Source: an uncultured Lachnospiraceae bacterium (GTDB lineage: Bacteria > Bacillota > Clostridia > Lachnospirales > Lachnospiraceae). Taken from it: a stretch of DNA of 64,000 nt. The position numbers and the translations under genes are program-made. The stretch covers positions 57,914 to 121,913 of the forward strand of contig CAMWLG010000002.1 of the NCBI GenBank assembly GCA_947175035.1. Reading direction: 5' to 3'. Below, one piece after another: positions 29,701-35,250 of this stretch. The first letter of the stretch is position 1, and every line of letters begins with the position of its first letter. The notes under the pieces are model-generated. The model was not told the DNA's origin. It made no database searches and saw only the letters and a program-made list of their open reading frames with translations.

Positions 29701-30336
29701 GACAGTGGTTACACTTCTCATGGTGCTTATTGGTATCCTAGATACATGTTGTCTGATACACTGACTTGGAACAGTACCAACAAGAAGGTTGCCACGATTA
29801 AGCAGAATGCGGGAACTTATACCGCTACCTTTAAAGCTATTAAGACGGGTTCTACGACTATTGAAGTGAAGTCCAAGCTTACTAAGAAGGTAATTGCAAG
29901 ATATAACGTAAAAGTATCTGCTGTGGGAGAAGCTCGTTACTCCTATTTTGGAGAGAATGAGGGTCAGTCCTTTAAATTGGATGGCAGCCAGCCTCTCTCC
30001 AATGGAAAGATTGCTTCCGTTGATAACGGAACAGCTGCTACCGCGTATAGCATGACAGAGGAGATTAAGGGAACAGGTGTGGGCAATACTTATATCTTTA
30101 CCGCTCCTACAGATGGGGACTATACATTCTGGACTACCGGCGACAGCAACACTTACGGCGCACTGTGCGATAGTGATGGCAACAAGCTGGCGGTTTCCGA
30201 CGGCGGTGCGGCAGGAAAGAACTTCCAGCTGAGCTACAAGCTGGCTGCAGGCGAGACGGTTTCTCTTGATGTGAGAGAGTGGACATTCGGCGATTATGCC
30301 GCAACGCTCAACATCAGCACAGGGGCAGCGAAGTAA
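23800..30336 (+). CDS. Very large secreted protein with MBG-like and Ig-like (BIG2) domains
   Basis: The product is 2,178 residues. It begins with a basic N-terminus, a hydrophobic core and a cleavage region SAVYAA near residue 36: a clear signal peptide. The body is acidic and beta-rich, with MBG-like repeats (recurring YR-type strands before PKEI/EKQKI), a BIG2-like domain near 1295-1400, a fibronectin-III-like stretch, a second BIG2-like domain near 1980-2045, and a pre-peptidase-C-terminal-like beta domain over the last 100 residues. No LPXTG sorting signal, SLH domain or cell-wall-binding repeat is visible, so it may be shed or held by another partner. Start ATG 23800 is chosen over ATG 23782 because the AGAGGAGG site lies between them. 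It has its own promoter and terminator. An adhesin or matrix role is inferred from the domains only. Confidence 0.88.
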   Translation: MKSNKRLLVRCKRVLAWLLAVTMVTGTLPASAVYAAELPVVDAEDVSVLPADDVTTGDVAAEDAKLMDVSDPADGGVDEDIKGVIYAVESPTTVYTFDRTDFDENYETTLPYGDVRIAGNWQYDGWEEEILNRVHIIENGADQGSLNDNYGLWNSEWKWKEKAEDNWAPLKENDFSVGPNRGSKVGTYVYTITIPETANKNNEAKIEITLTIAKAEVEPEVRIDPVDAGTLAQSIKADDVMAAIYDPDYYSNRNLTYDEDKTKAEIVLSYAVKNAYDGSVVNGQLLKTGDYLVEITPAFGDLATEDLKAKCTLKPVIVKLQMADLIRPEVTMELTSRWAVKDAQGQDTGDKEYYVTYTPGEDGKGVAIADPQRPADYELKVRYQNGYDAEKGEPKYTDITYTDADLCCEWLDEYGNKMDSAPVNEGTYRYRITYLGQAGLYDGTQSDYIEVTVKPMKLTLKPKWKESAKDSGKDPVFYAGMTARDVIAALDYDVIDESGKTVAVDRLHIWGDASNYNRTVPYEPVFEVRVGEEVEENGTKTIQYNKVINNNGVLTYETSKPYRVQFSTNKGIYRGDGYEYTTNINGSGTDANYEVKVDPETLNANVLTVTMNQGYVAKIDASKIPGLDGETRANGVGDTYEKPIVKVYDRKALYDGRAPYKVAEVTGGQSGTEPLASGTDLKITYTWQEQVAEPVTSIKPGTTDEKVTEYYFDNVGYWNNIPWEADDQGDLWNAGNYRLMITYNDPEHVNYAAPVYVYYRIEKQKIMVEPVTAPNALTETSVSDYIKDNRSQFGYEIWTVDDNGAKQTKLFTTAASGENNTTANEPENSWVEGKPSGSSNVVSGDFYIDWTVKGKSATETDYRAYYTFTDEVSYRLEVQKLRLRNSNYMDYERVNKGTADAPDYVSETLNKTLDLKLDKMGTTELKFKIDEKQLTDMVYNGQEYSREKVASAVKLTKADGTEVTDVMPEYHWYYDGYSEGYDHYEDTNFEWPVNGGTYRLAASFAGNTTYKAVSQETIGTFNITPKEITAEVVLDEEIVAGHNFDDYDYPIVFAGYVANEEGTGKDDTNLFTWQGYKDEEGYYDYGEYPAVSGRSVVVKDDQGKVVSKYKGEKTYTAYVSVGLYSKYSRNYTVKPVNKTFTTVRGNARIEATSVYSDRQIEEVSLTEKIADMTHTIKPEQGIAYVNNFKPSYQNGNRYGDKKVSGNYIVFKIYMPAEYDTPAETWKNAFFVNEIEKAGGYVLDYADNSNHYANYITVAFGTSKEAENKQPQFRIRWENDYIETFIVDFSSAELGADLTKTVEPKSLAFNTPNKKMAVGETQALDVKMSKKLQNDVICLRYKVENGTDVLCVDEKTGLATALSVGKADVSVTPVREDENGQMVAIIGAKPAKVTINVTTVTAPKIQKTVALDNQVTVTYGAVPDGWRREFYILEGKLKADDFEKKIAAMTNGIYDEIYEGSFEGSFVVAPVYDSETLLDAKTYIKTIGGLKADTNYTIYVRNVNRPRTLSDGCKVELAPKGNVRSFKTSKPQVKALDLVFDYGEGKPVQAHPYYEGYTVKLTTGSIKLETLGTFQELPKNVAADVQDLYWVSLPIKDSTDKKTYVAPKLVYQVATRNTTMREGYIDHEGSYYYYPTSYATFDKSGKLKLNMAETVYVRVMDSTTKLASDWERLEITAEPDAIVSKATTLEVGQGAYLENLVDYKEGSTLVRGSNFNRHIVYDQALKDAVAQNPNFELNANGYIRAIGQGTLSLKVKELYSGGEATITLKTKALAAPAGLKSTFVTDKNAQMCFNYDGKANYFKVEVTDGRGRLVLSKLYDKSGDFARSRNYVYDSTLNRYLTYTEEYARGYDLSGLGGNYYYQDAKGKTYYSFELNNLTKLSSYTVNVTALYQNGEGTVCVPSKLVKKVVKTTKMPASYSYLQKVGLNGAYGGIDISYRGIVSNGSGSLNTGDNSVFVSGNTYTLYSADSGYTSHGAYWYPRYMLSDTLTWNSTNKKVATIKQNAGTYTATFKAIKTGSTTIEVKSKLTKKVIARYNVKVSAVGEARYSYFGENEGQSFKLDGSQPLSNGKIASVDNGTAATAYSMTEEIKGTGVGNTYIFTAPTDGDYTFWTTGDSNTYGALCDSDGNKLAVSDGGAAGKNFQLSYKLAAGETVSLDVREWTFGDYAATLNISTGAAK

Positions 30337-30440
30337 GCTGGCAGAAATGTTTGGTTTTACAATTGAATTTATGATGAACCTGAATCCATGACGGAATAGA
30401 AGAGAATACAACAGGGTACGATTCGGGTGGTCATAAGAAT

Positions 30441-30475
30441 AGACGGCGGAGAGAGATCTCCGCCGTCTTTATTTG
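30441..30475 (+). terminator. Intrinsic terminator of the giant surface-protein gene
   Basis: AGACGGCGGAGA (30441-30452) pairs perfectly with TCTCCGCCGTCT (30457-30468) around GAGA, followed by a T-rich tail. It separates the gene from the convergent Rpn-type locus. Confidence 0.88.
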
Positions 30476-30486
30476 ATTTGCTTTAT

Positions 30487-30960
30487 TCAGCAATGGTCTT
30501 TGTCATACATTAATTCTAATTCTTTGCGCTCGTCTGTTATGGAGTGGATAATTTTCTCCAAGGCGGCAATAGTTTGATCTTTTGCATTAATGGTTACCTC
30601 CAAGGCGTTGATAGTTAAATCTCTTATAGAAATGGTTTGGTCTTTTGCATCAATGATTTGCTCCCATGCATCGATGGTATTTGATGCCATCTTCAACTCC
30701 TGCGTTGCCTTTTCCAATTCCCGATTTGTCGTTTTCTGCTCTTGTTCCAGATATTTCAGATCATACGCCATCTCTCTCAGATATTCTATAGCCTTCGCAA
30801 GCTCTTCCCTCGCCTCCATTGCATTCTGGCGTTCTGCCTGAATGTCCATCTTATCCTTGTTTGTCCAAAGTTCTTCCATCTCCCTGTCCTCCATGTTATG
30901 CGCGTAATCGACAATTTCCTTGTCAAAGGCGTTAATGATGTGCACGAAATAGCATGCTCC
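30487..30960 (-). pseudogene. Detached third copy of the Rpn/YhgA-type C-terminal coiled-coil module
   Basis: The open frame (GTG 30945 to stop 30487, 152 residues) has no nuclease domain. Its first 45 residues (AFDKEIVDYAHNMED, KMDIQAERQNAMEAREEL) match the region just before and within the tail of the full-length gene at 31152-32192 (EEEIIDCVHNMEE, KMDIQAERRNTSEARERL). The rest is a diverged coiled coil with heptad-like units (AKDQTI). There is no good ribosome site. It overlaps copy 2 in another frame. It is best read as a tandem-duplicated gene end that decayed or is held silent; independent translation is possible but unsupported. Confidence 0.6.
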
Positions 30961-31145
30961 AAAGCGGTTAAGGTAGCAATAGCCTGGTCTTTTGCAGCGA
31001 TGGCTTGGTCCAAAGCGGCAATGACCTTTTCTGTCTCTTCCAGTGCTCGCTTAGCCTCCGCCGTGTTTCTGCGCTCCGCCTGAATATCCATCTTTTCCAT
31101 GTTCTCCCAAAGCACTCCCATGTCTTTTCCCTCCCTGTTGTACAT
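30786..31145 (-). pseudogene. Detached second copy of the Rpn/YhgA-type C-terminal coiled-coil module
   Basis: Directly after the stop of the full-length gene, the sequence resumes with a module whose codons match the tail: MGVLWENMEKMDIQAERR is identical in both copies, and the residues after it differ. Coding resemblance runs to about 30,960, then the frame passes into copy 3 out of frame and becomes nonsense. ATG 31145 lacks a ribosome site, but ATG 31121 follows GGGAGGG by 7 bases and could start a short peptide. It is called a pseudogene because the nuclease domain is absent and the frame is broken. Confidence 0.55.
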
Positions 31146-31151
31146 GTAATC

Positions 31152-32192
31152 TTAAGATTGATGCTCTAATTCTTTGACTTTTGCTTCCAATGCAGCAATG
31201 GCTTGATCCTTTTCGGCGATGGCTTGATCCTTTTCAGCGATGGTTTTCTTATCTTCGGCAATGGTTTGATCCTTTTCAGCGATGATTTTCTTATCTTCGG
31301 CAATGGTCTCTAATGCCTCTCCAAGCTCCTGTTCCTTCTCTGCCAACCGTTCCCTCGCTTCGCTCGTGTTCCGACGTTCCGCTTGAATATCCATCTTCTC
31401 CATATTTTCCCAAAGCACACCCATATTCTTCTCCTCCATGTTGTGCACGCAATCGATAATCTCCTCTTCAGAGGCATGTATTTTTTGCCCAAAATGGTAT
31501 ATCATCTGTGCCAGCAGTTCCACCACCTTCTCTGGTGCATGTGCAAGGATTCTTCGGGCAGTTTCTTGATCTTCCTTGGACCATCTGGTAATATCCATGT
31601 CTTCCACAGATTGTATCCGGTTGAAGAGCATCACCAAGGACATCTCGTTCTCTTTGGACAGTATTTCCTTGCGGGTGTATCTGTTCAATCTGATGACCTG
31701 GTATGTAAAGTCCGGAACATACTCGGGGAACGCTTCCCCGAACTCCACCCGCTCGCCCCAGCGCATCGCCGCCGTCCAAGGTTGCTTCCCCTCGTAATAG
31801 ACAATGGGGATGACAAGAGGATAGCGGAAGTTTTTTGTGGTGCTTGTCCCGGAGTGTTCACTGTTCCTCTCGTTTCGGTATTGTATCCAGATACCCACCA
31901 TATATTTGAGGAGCTGCAGGGTGATGTCATAATCTACCGTGCTCTTGTGCTCCAAGAGAGCTACCACGTAGACCGGCTGGTCACCTGGTCTGTGTACGTG
32001 TACTTTTTTCACTGCATCCCCTGCGAACTCTACTCCCATGAACGGGCGGAGCTTTTCTGTCTCGTCCGTGATGTCCTCCGGCTGTATGTCCTCAAGAAGT
32101 GAAACTCCCGAGTAGTTGCGCAGGAATTGTGCGCAGAGTAGGTGGTTGTCCCAAATATCCTTGCTGTTTGTGTCGCTAAACTGTATTTTCAT
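31152..32192 (-). CDS. Rpn/YhgA-type PD-(D/E)XK nuclease-transposase family protein
   Basis: A 346-residue protein of the recombination-promoting nuclease / putative transposase group (PF04754-like). The nuclease core spans about residues 1-150, with ALLEHKSTVDYDITLQLLKY (about 81-100) supplying the E-x-K catalytic element, which is intact here. After residue 235 comes the module (NMEEKNMGVLWENMEKMDIQ) and then a coiled coil of 7-residue units of the IAEKDQA/IAEDKKT type, encoded by 21-base DNA repeats. The start ATG 32192 follows GGGAGGAAAA. A minus-strand promoter lies about 290 bases upstream, giving a long palindrome-rich leader. Two more tail copies lie downstream. Known relatives promote RecA-independent recombination; whether this one does is not known. 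Confidence 0.88.
   Translation of the reverse strand: MKIQFSDTNSKDIWDNHLLCAQFLRNYSGVSLLEDIQPEDITDETEKLRPFMGVEFAGDAVKKVHVHRPGDQPVYVVALLEHKSTVDYDITLQLLKYMVGIWIQYRNERNSEHSGTSTTKNFRYPLVIPIVYYEGKQPWTAAMRWGERVEFGEAFPEYVPDFTYQVIRLNRYTRKEILSKENEMSLVMLFNRIQSVEDMDITRWSKEDQETARRILAHAPEKVVELLAQMIYHFGQKIHASEEEIIDCVHNMEEKNMGVLWENMEKMDIQAERRNTSEARERLAEKEQELGEALETIAEDKKIIAEKDQTIAEDKKTIAEKDQAIAEKDQAIAALEAKVKELEHQS
31195..31310 (-). repeat. 21-base tandem repeats encoding the coiled-coil heptads
   Basis: About 5.5 units of 21 bases in the coding strand of the Rpn-type gene, each encoding seven residues (IAEKDQA or IAEDKKT). Two alternating unit types are visible. Being in-frame multiples, copy-number changes would lengthen or shorten the coiled coil without a frameshift. 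Confidence 0.85.
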
Positions 32193-32230
32193 AAATTTTC
32201 CTCCCGTTGTAAGTGTATTTCTCTAAGGGC

Positions 32231-32458
32231 ATGGTGATATACCATACACTTTTGACCGTGTGCCAAATGTAGGGATACGTTCTGTATCGCATACATATGG
32301 CGTCAGAGAACACGCCAAGCGGGAGTATCGGTTCCCGCCGGGTGCCTCTGCAATTCACAATAATTGTGGTAACTCTCGGCGAAAAGCCCGGACATGCATC
32401 CCATGTCGTGATATGGCGGCCATAACATGGCATGATATCATACTTGCATGGGTGCATT
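32231..32458 (-). repeat. Palindrome-rich leader of the Rpn/YhgA-type gene
   Basis: A run of small perfect inverted repeats: ATGGT/ACCAT at 32231-32245, GATAC/GTATC at 32274-32288, GCGGGA/TCCCGC at 32319-32338, CACAAT/ATTGTG at 32356-32368, and TATGG/CCATA at 32412-32424. The last lies inside a longer stem formed by 32394-32405 with 32448-32458. Such density suggests a folded RNA leader or protein-binding sites. No known RNA family was recognised. Confidence 0.6.
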
Positions 32459-32478
32459 GATATACCCAGATGTGATTT

Positions 32479-32507
32479 TATAGATAAAGTTTAGCACGTT
32501 TTGTCAA
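32479..32507 (-). promoter_or_regulatory. Minus-strand promoter for the Rpn/YhgA-type gene
   Basis: Perfect TTGACA (32507-32502), a 17-base spacer and TCTATA (32484-32479). It is back-to-back with the plus-strand promoter at 32578-32606. Confidence 0.6.
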
Positions 32508-32577
32508 AATCTGCAAGATAAATTTTATGAAAATAAAATTTATTGCAACAGTTCCGACATGAAACGTTAAAATTTCC

Positions 32578-32606
32578 TTGCAGATTGTAGAATTGGATAG
32601 TATACT
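32578..32606 (+). promoter_or_regulatory. Promoter candidate for the GtrB-like glycosyltransferase gene
   Basis: TTGCAG (32578-32583), a 17-base spacer and TATACT (32601-32606). A second overlapping -10 (TATAAT, 32610-32615) is also present. AAGGAG at 32622-32627 is the ribosome site for ATG 32636. Confidence 0.6.
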
Positions 32607-32635
32607 GGGTATAATGAGAGTAAGGAGAGATGCGG

Positions 32636-33565
32636 ATGAGTCTTTTAAGTGTGATTGTACCCTGCTATAACGAGGAAGATAGCGTGGCTCTGTTCTATGA
32701 GGAGCTGATTAAGAATGATCCTTTTTTTCAGGGAAAAGGGATTGAGCTTGAGCTGCTTTATATAGATGACGGTTCTCGTGATGGGACGGTGGCGGAGGTG
32801 AAGAAGCTTCGGGAGAAGGACGAGCGGGTGCATCTGGTATCGTTTTCCAGGAATTTTGGCAAGGAGGCGGCAATGTTTGCCGGGCTGCAGAAGTCCAAGG
32901 GCGATTATGTGGTGATGATGGATGTGGATCTGCAGGATCCACCGAGCCTGTTGCCTGAGATGTTCGAGGGGCTTTCCGAGGGGTATGACTCAGTGGCGAC
33001 CAGACGTGTTGACCGCAAGGGGGAGCCGCCGATCCGGAGTTTTTTTGCCAGAAGGTTTTATCGTTTGATGAAGAAGATCTCCAAGACGGAAATGATGGAC
33101 GGGGCGAGGGATTATCGCCTGATGACCAGGCAGATGGTGGATGCAATCTTGTCCATGGAGGAGTACAATCGGTTTACGAAGGGGATTTTTGGCTGGGTCG
33201 GTTTTCGGACCAAATGGCTGGAATATGAGAATGTGGAACGGGCGAGGGGAGAGACGAAGTGGAACTTCTGGAAGCTGTTGATGTATTCCTTCGACGGCAT
33301 TATGGCATTTTCGACAGCACCGCTTTTGATCTCGTCGCTGATGGGAGTGTTCTTCTGTGTGTTGTCTTTTGCAATGATTATTTTTATCATTGTGCGAAAG
33401 GTGATGTTTGGAGATCCCGTGTCCGGCTGGCCTTCCCTGGTCTGCATCATTCTTTTGACCAGCGGAATTCAGTTTTTTTGCACGGGGATCTTGGGACAAT
33501 ATTTGGCAAAAACGTATATGGAGGTCAAACGGCGGCCAATTTATTTGGTTCGGGAAGAGTTATAA
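32636..33565 (+). CDS. GT2 glycosyltransferase with two membrane helices, GtrB/CsbB-like
   Basis: Enzymes of this type transfer a sugar from a nucleotide donor to undecaprenyl phosphate at the inner face of the membrane. The 309 residues comprise a GT-A domain (SVIVPCYNEEDS at the N-terminus, DDGSRDGT, MMDVDLQDPPSLLP with the metal-binding aspartates) and two C-terminal membrane helices (about residues 228-290) joined by a short loop. Start ATG 32636 is chosen because the AAGGAG site is 8 bases upstream; ATG 32630 is too close to it. It is the first gene of the glycan island, and no flippase partner is adjacent. The sugar is unknown. Confidence 0.88.
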   Translation: MSLLSVIVPCYNEEDSVALFYEELIKNDPFFQGKGIELELLYIDDGSRDGTVAEVKKLREKDERVHLVSFSRNFGKEAAMFAGLQKSKGDYVVMMDVDLQDPPSLLPEMFEGLSEGYDSVATRRVDRKGEPPIRSFFARRFYRLMKKISKTEMMDGARDYRLMTRQMVDAILSMEEYNRFTKGIFGWVGFRTKWLEYENVERARGETKWNFWKLLMYSFDGIMAFSTAPLLISSLMGVFFCVLSFAMIIFIIVRKVMFGDPVSGWPSLVCIILLTSGIQFFCTGILGQYLAKTYMEVKRRPIYLVREEL

Positions 33566-33569
33566 TTTG

Positions 33570-33599
33570 CTAAAAAGTGTAAGATTTGATACTTTTTAG
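33570..33599 (+). repeat. Inverted repeat after the GtrB-like gene
   Basis: CTAAAAAGT (33570-33578) pairs perfectly with ACTTTTTAG (33591-33599), starting 4 bases after the stop. There is no separate T-run, so it may be a weak bidirectional terminator or an operator for the next promoter. Confidence 0.5.
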
Positions 33600-33632
33600 G
33601 GCAGAAATGACGATGGAAAGTCCTTTTTCGGA

Positions 33633-33689
33633 TTCGACAGCTATGTTAGAATAATCCTTAGCAAACACAAAAAAGAGCAATACTCGACA
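33633..33689 (+). promoter_or_regulatory. Extended -10 promoter with Spo0A-box-like sites before the lone Spo0A-DBD gene
   Basis: TTCGACA at 33633-33639 is an exact inverted 0A box (TGTCGAA). Five bases later comes TGT followed by TAGAAT (33644-33652), an extended -10. A second site with one mismatch, CTCGACA, lies at 33683-33689, before the ribosome site AAAGGGG. The position of the first box between the -35 and -10 regions would suit repression. Binding is inferred; a 7-base motif can occur by chance. Confidence 0.5.
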
Positions 33690-33708
33690 TATGAAAGGGG
33701 AATTCATT

Positions 33709-34086
33709 ATGGATATTGCAGTGGTAAAGGATTTTGAGCTGGAGAAGTACATTACGGACATTATGTTGGATATAGGGGTTCCGGCACATTTGAAGGGGTA
33801 TCATTATTTGAGGGATGCGATCTTGCTTTCGGGACGGGACATGGAAGTGGTGAGCAGCGTGACAAAGCTTCTCTATCCGGTTGTTGCAAAGCGGTTTAAG
33901 ACTACGGGTCAGAAGGTGGAGCGGGCAATCCGCAATGCCATAGAGGTATCGTGGAGCAGGGGGAATGCGAAGACTTTTGAAGAGATGTTCGGCTATTCCC
34001 CGCTTTCGGGCAGGCCCAGGCCAACGAACAGCGAATACATAGCAAGAATTGCGGACAAGGTACGTCTTGATTTTAAGGCGATGTAA
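33709..34086 (+). CDS. Stand-alone Spo0A C-terminal DNA-binding domain protein
   Basis: Spo0A is the master regulator of sporulation; normally it has a receiver domain followed by a DNA-binding domain that reads 0A boxes. This 125-residue protein corresponds to the DNA-binding domain alone. It has DIGVPAHLKGYHYLRDAI near the N-terminus, the recognition-helix region VERAIRNAIEVSWSRG (about residues 73-88), and the C-terminal signature RPTNSEYIARIADKVRLD. There is no receiver domain upstream in any frame. Start ATG 33709 follows AAAGGGG; ATG 33691 has no site. It lies at the head of the EPS genes and carries 0A-box-like sites at its own promoter. It may compete with or mimic activated Spo0A, a phosphorylation-independent role; that is inference. 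Confidence 0.9.
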   Translation: MDIAVVKDFELEKYITDIMLDIGVPAHLKGYHYLRDAILLSGRDMEVVSSVTKLLYPVVAKRFKTTGQKVERAIRNAIEVSWSRGNAKTFEEMFGYSPLSGRPRPTNSEYIARIADKVRLDFKAM

Positions 34087-34158
34087 GAGGCGTGAAATTG
34101 GTTTTATTGCTCATTTATGTGAATGCTGACAGTCATGGTTGCAGCGGGGAATGCAAAC

Positions 34159-35250
34159 ATGACTGTCTTTGTAAGAGAGGCACTTTGGATGAATGTTTTT
34201 TTGTTTTTGGTCGGTATGCCGGTCATACAGGTGTTGTTGGGAAGCGGGGCGCTGGGCGTCTTGTACGGCAGACGGGCTTGCAAAATGTACATAGCGGACA
34301 GGTTGATTGTCGGTTTTTTGATTCAAATCGGGCTGGCGGAGGTCGTTCATTTGGCGGCGGTTGTGCTGGGACGGTCTTTTTCGGATGTCGTTTTCCTGTT
34401 TGAAGCGGGAATGGTGATTTTGGGTTTTGTTTCGTTGGGGATATGTTTGTGGCAGAGGCGGGAGTCAGGAAATGAGTCGAGAGGAGGAAGAGGTTCTGGA
34501 AGGGGCAGAAGGGTCGGAAAGGTTGGAAGAGCTGGAATATTCAGTGGCTCGGATGTCACGCCTGTGACAGCGGGGCTGTTTTTGGTATTTGCCCTTCTGG
34601 TCATATATCAGATCGTGACGATTACGTCCGGGGACTATATCTACCGTGCGGGGGATATGACGGCGGAGACAGTGAAAAGCTTTCTGGAGACCGACGGCGT
34701 GTATCGGGTGAACCCGCTCACGGGACGGGCCTATGAGGGCGGGATACCGTTTCGTATTCAGATTTTATGCCTGCCCACATTGTATGGGATATTGTGTCAA
34801 ATATTTGGTCTGCCTGTCACGGAGCTGGTGTGGAAGTTAGTTCCATTACATGTGTTATTAATGAGCTATCTGGCATTTGGAAGAATGGCTCATGCTCTTT
34901 TGCCGGAGGAGAAGAGACGGGGACAGGTGGAGCGGCTGCTTTTTATGGTGTTGACGGCGGCTGTCTTGTGCGTGGGGGATTATCTTTATGGTATGGATGG
35001 TTTTGGTCTGCTCTATTGTGGTTTCCGCGGGGTGACGATTCGGAGTGTGGTGCTTCTGCCCTATGTGTTCGGGCTTGCCCTGCGGCATAGGTGGAGACTC
35101 GCGGCGTTGTGCATTTTGGCGGAGGCTTGTATTGTCTGGACGCTCTACGGCATGGGGGCCTGTCTTATGGTGACCTTGGGAATGGCTGCCCTGCGCATCT
35201 GGCAAAAAAGGCGTACCGAAGGCTTTGACGAAGCCGGGAAGGGGGCATGA
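34159..35250 (+). CDS. Polytopic membrane protein in glycan island, possibly DUF6077-like
   Basis: A 363-residue protein with about eight to nine hydrophobic segments and a Gly/Arg-rich cytoplasmic loop near residues 110-130. It resembles the large uncharacterised membrane proteins often found in clostridial exopolysaccharide clusters, but I cannot confirm the family. Start ATG 34159 is preferred because GGGGA lies 8 bases upstream; ATG 34123 and 34135 have poor sites. The stop overlaps the next gene's ATG, so the two are coupled. Together the two genes may correspond to one longer membrane protein split in two. Confidence 0.65.
   Translation: MTVFVREALWMNVFLFLVGMPVIQVLLGSGALGVLYGRRACKMYIADRLIVGFLIQIGLAEVVHLAAVVLGRSFSDVVFLFEAGMVILGFVSLGICLWQRRESGNESRGGRGSGRGRRVGKVGRAGIFSGSDVTPVTAGLFLVFALLVIYQIVTITSGDYIYRAGDMTAETVKSFLETDGVYRVNPLTGRAYEGGIPFRIQILCLPTLYGILCQIFGLPVTELVWKLVPLHVLLMSYLAFGRMAHALLPEEKRRGQVERLLFMVLTAAVLCVGDYLYGMDGFGLLYCGFRGVTIRSVVLLPYVFGLALRHRWRLAALCILAEACIVWTLYGMGACLMVTLGMAALRIWQKRRTEGFDEAGKGA

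Noticed and set aside
31195..31310. Short regular repeats that could suggest a CRISPR array
   Set aside because: The units are contiguous 21-base coding repeats without spacers and translate to coiled-coil heptads. No cas genes are present.
31383..32102. Plus-strand open frame opposite the Rpn/YhgA-type gene
   Set aside because: It is the complement of a gene with a recognised nuclease core and has no recognisable features of its own.
33310..33316. Exact 0A-box sequence inside the GtrB-like gene
   Set aside because: It is in the middle of a coding region, not near a promoter. Several such 7-base matches are expected by chance in 64 kb.
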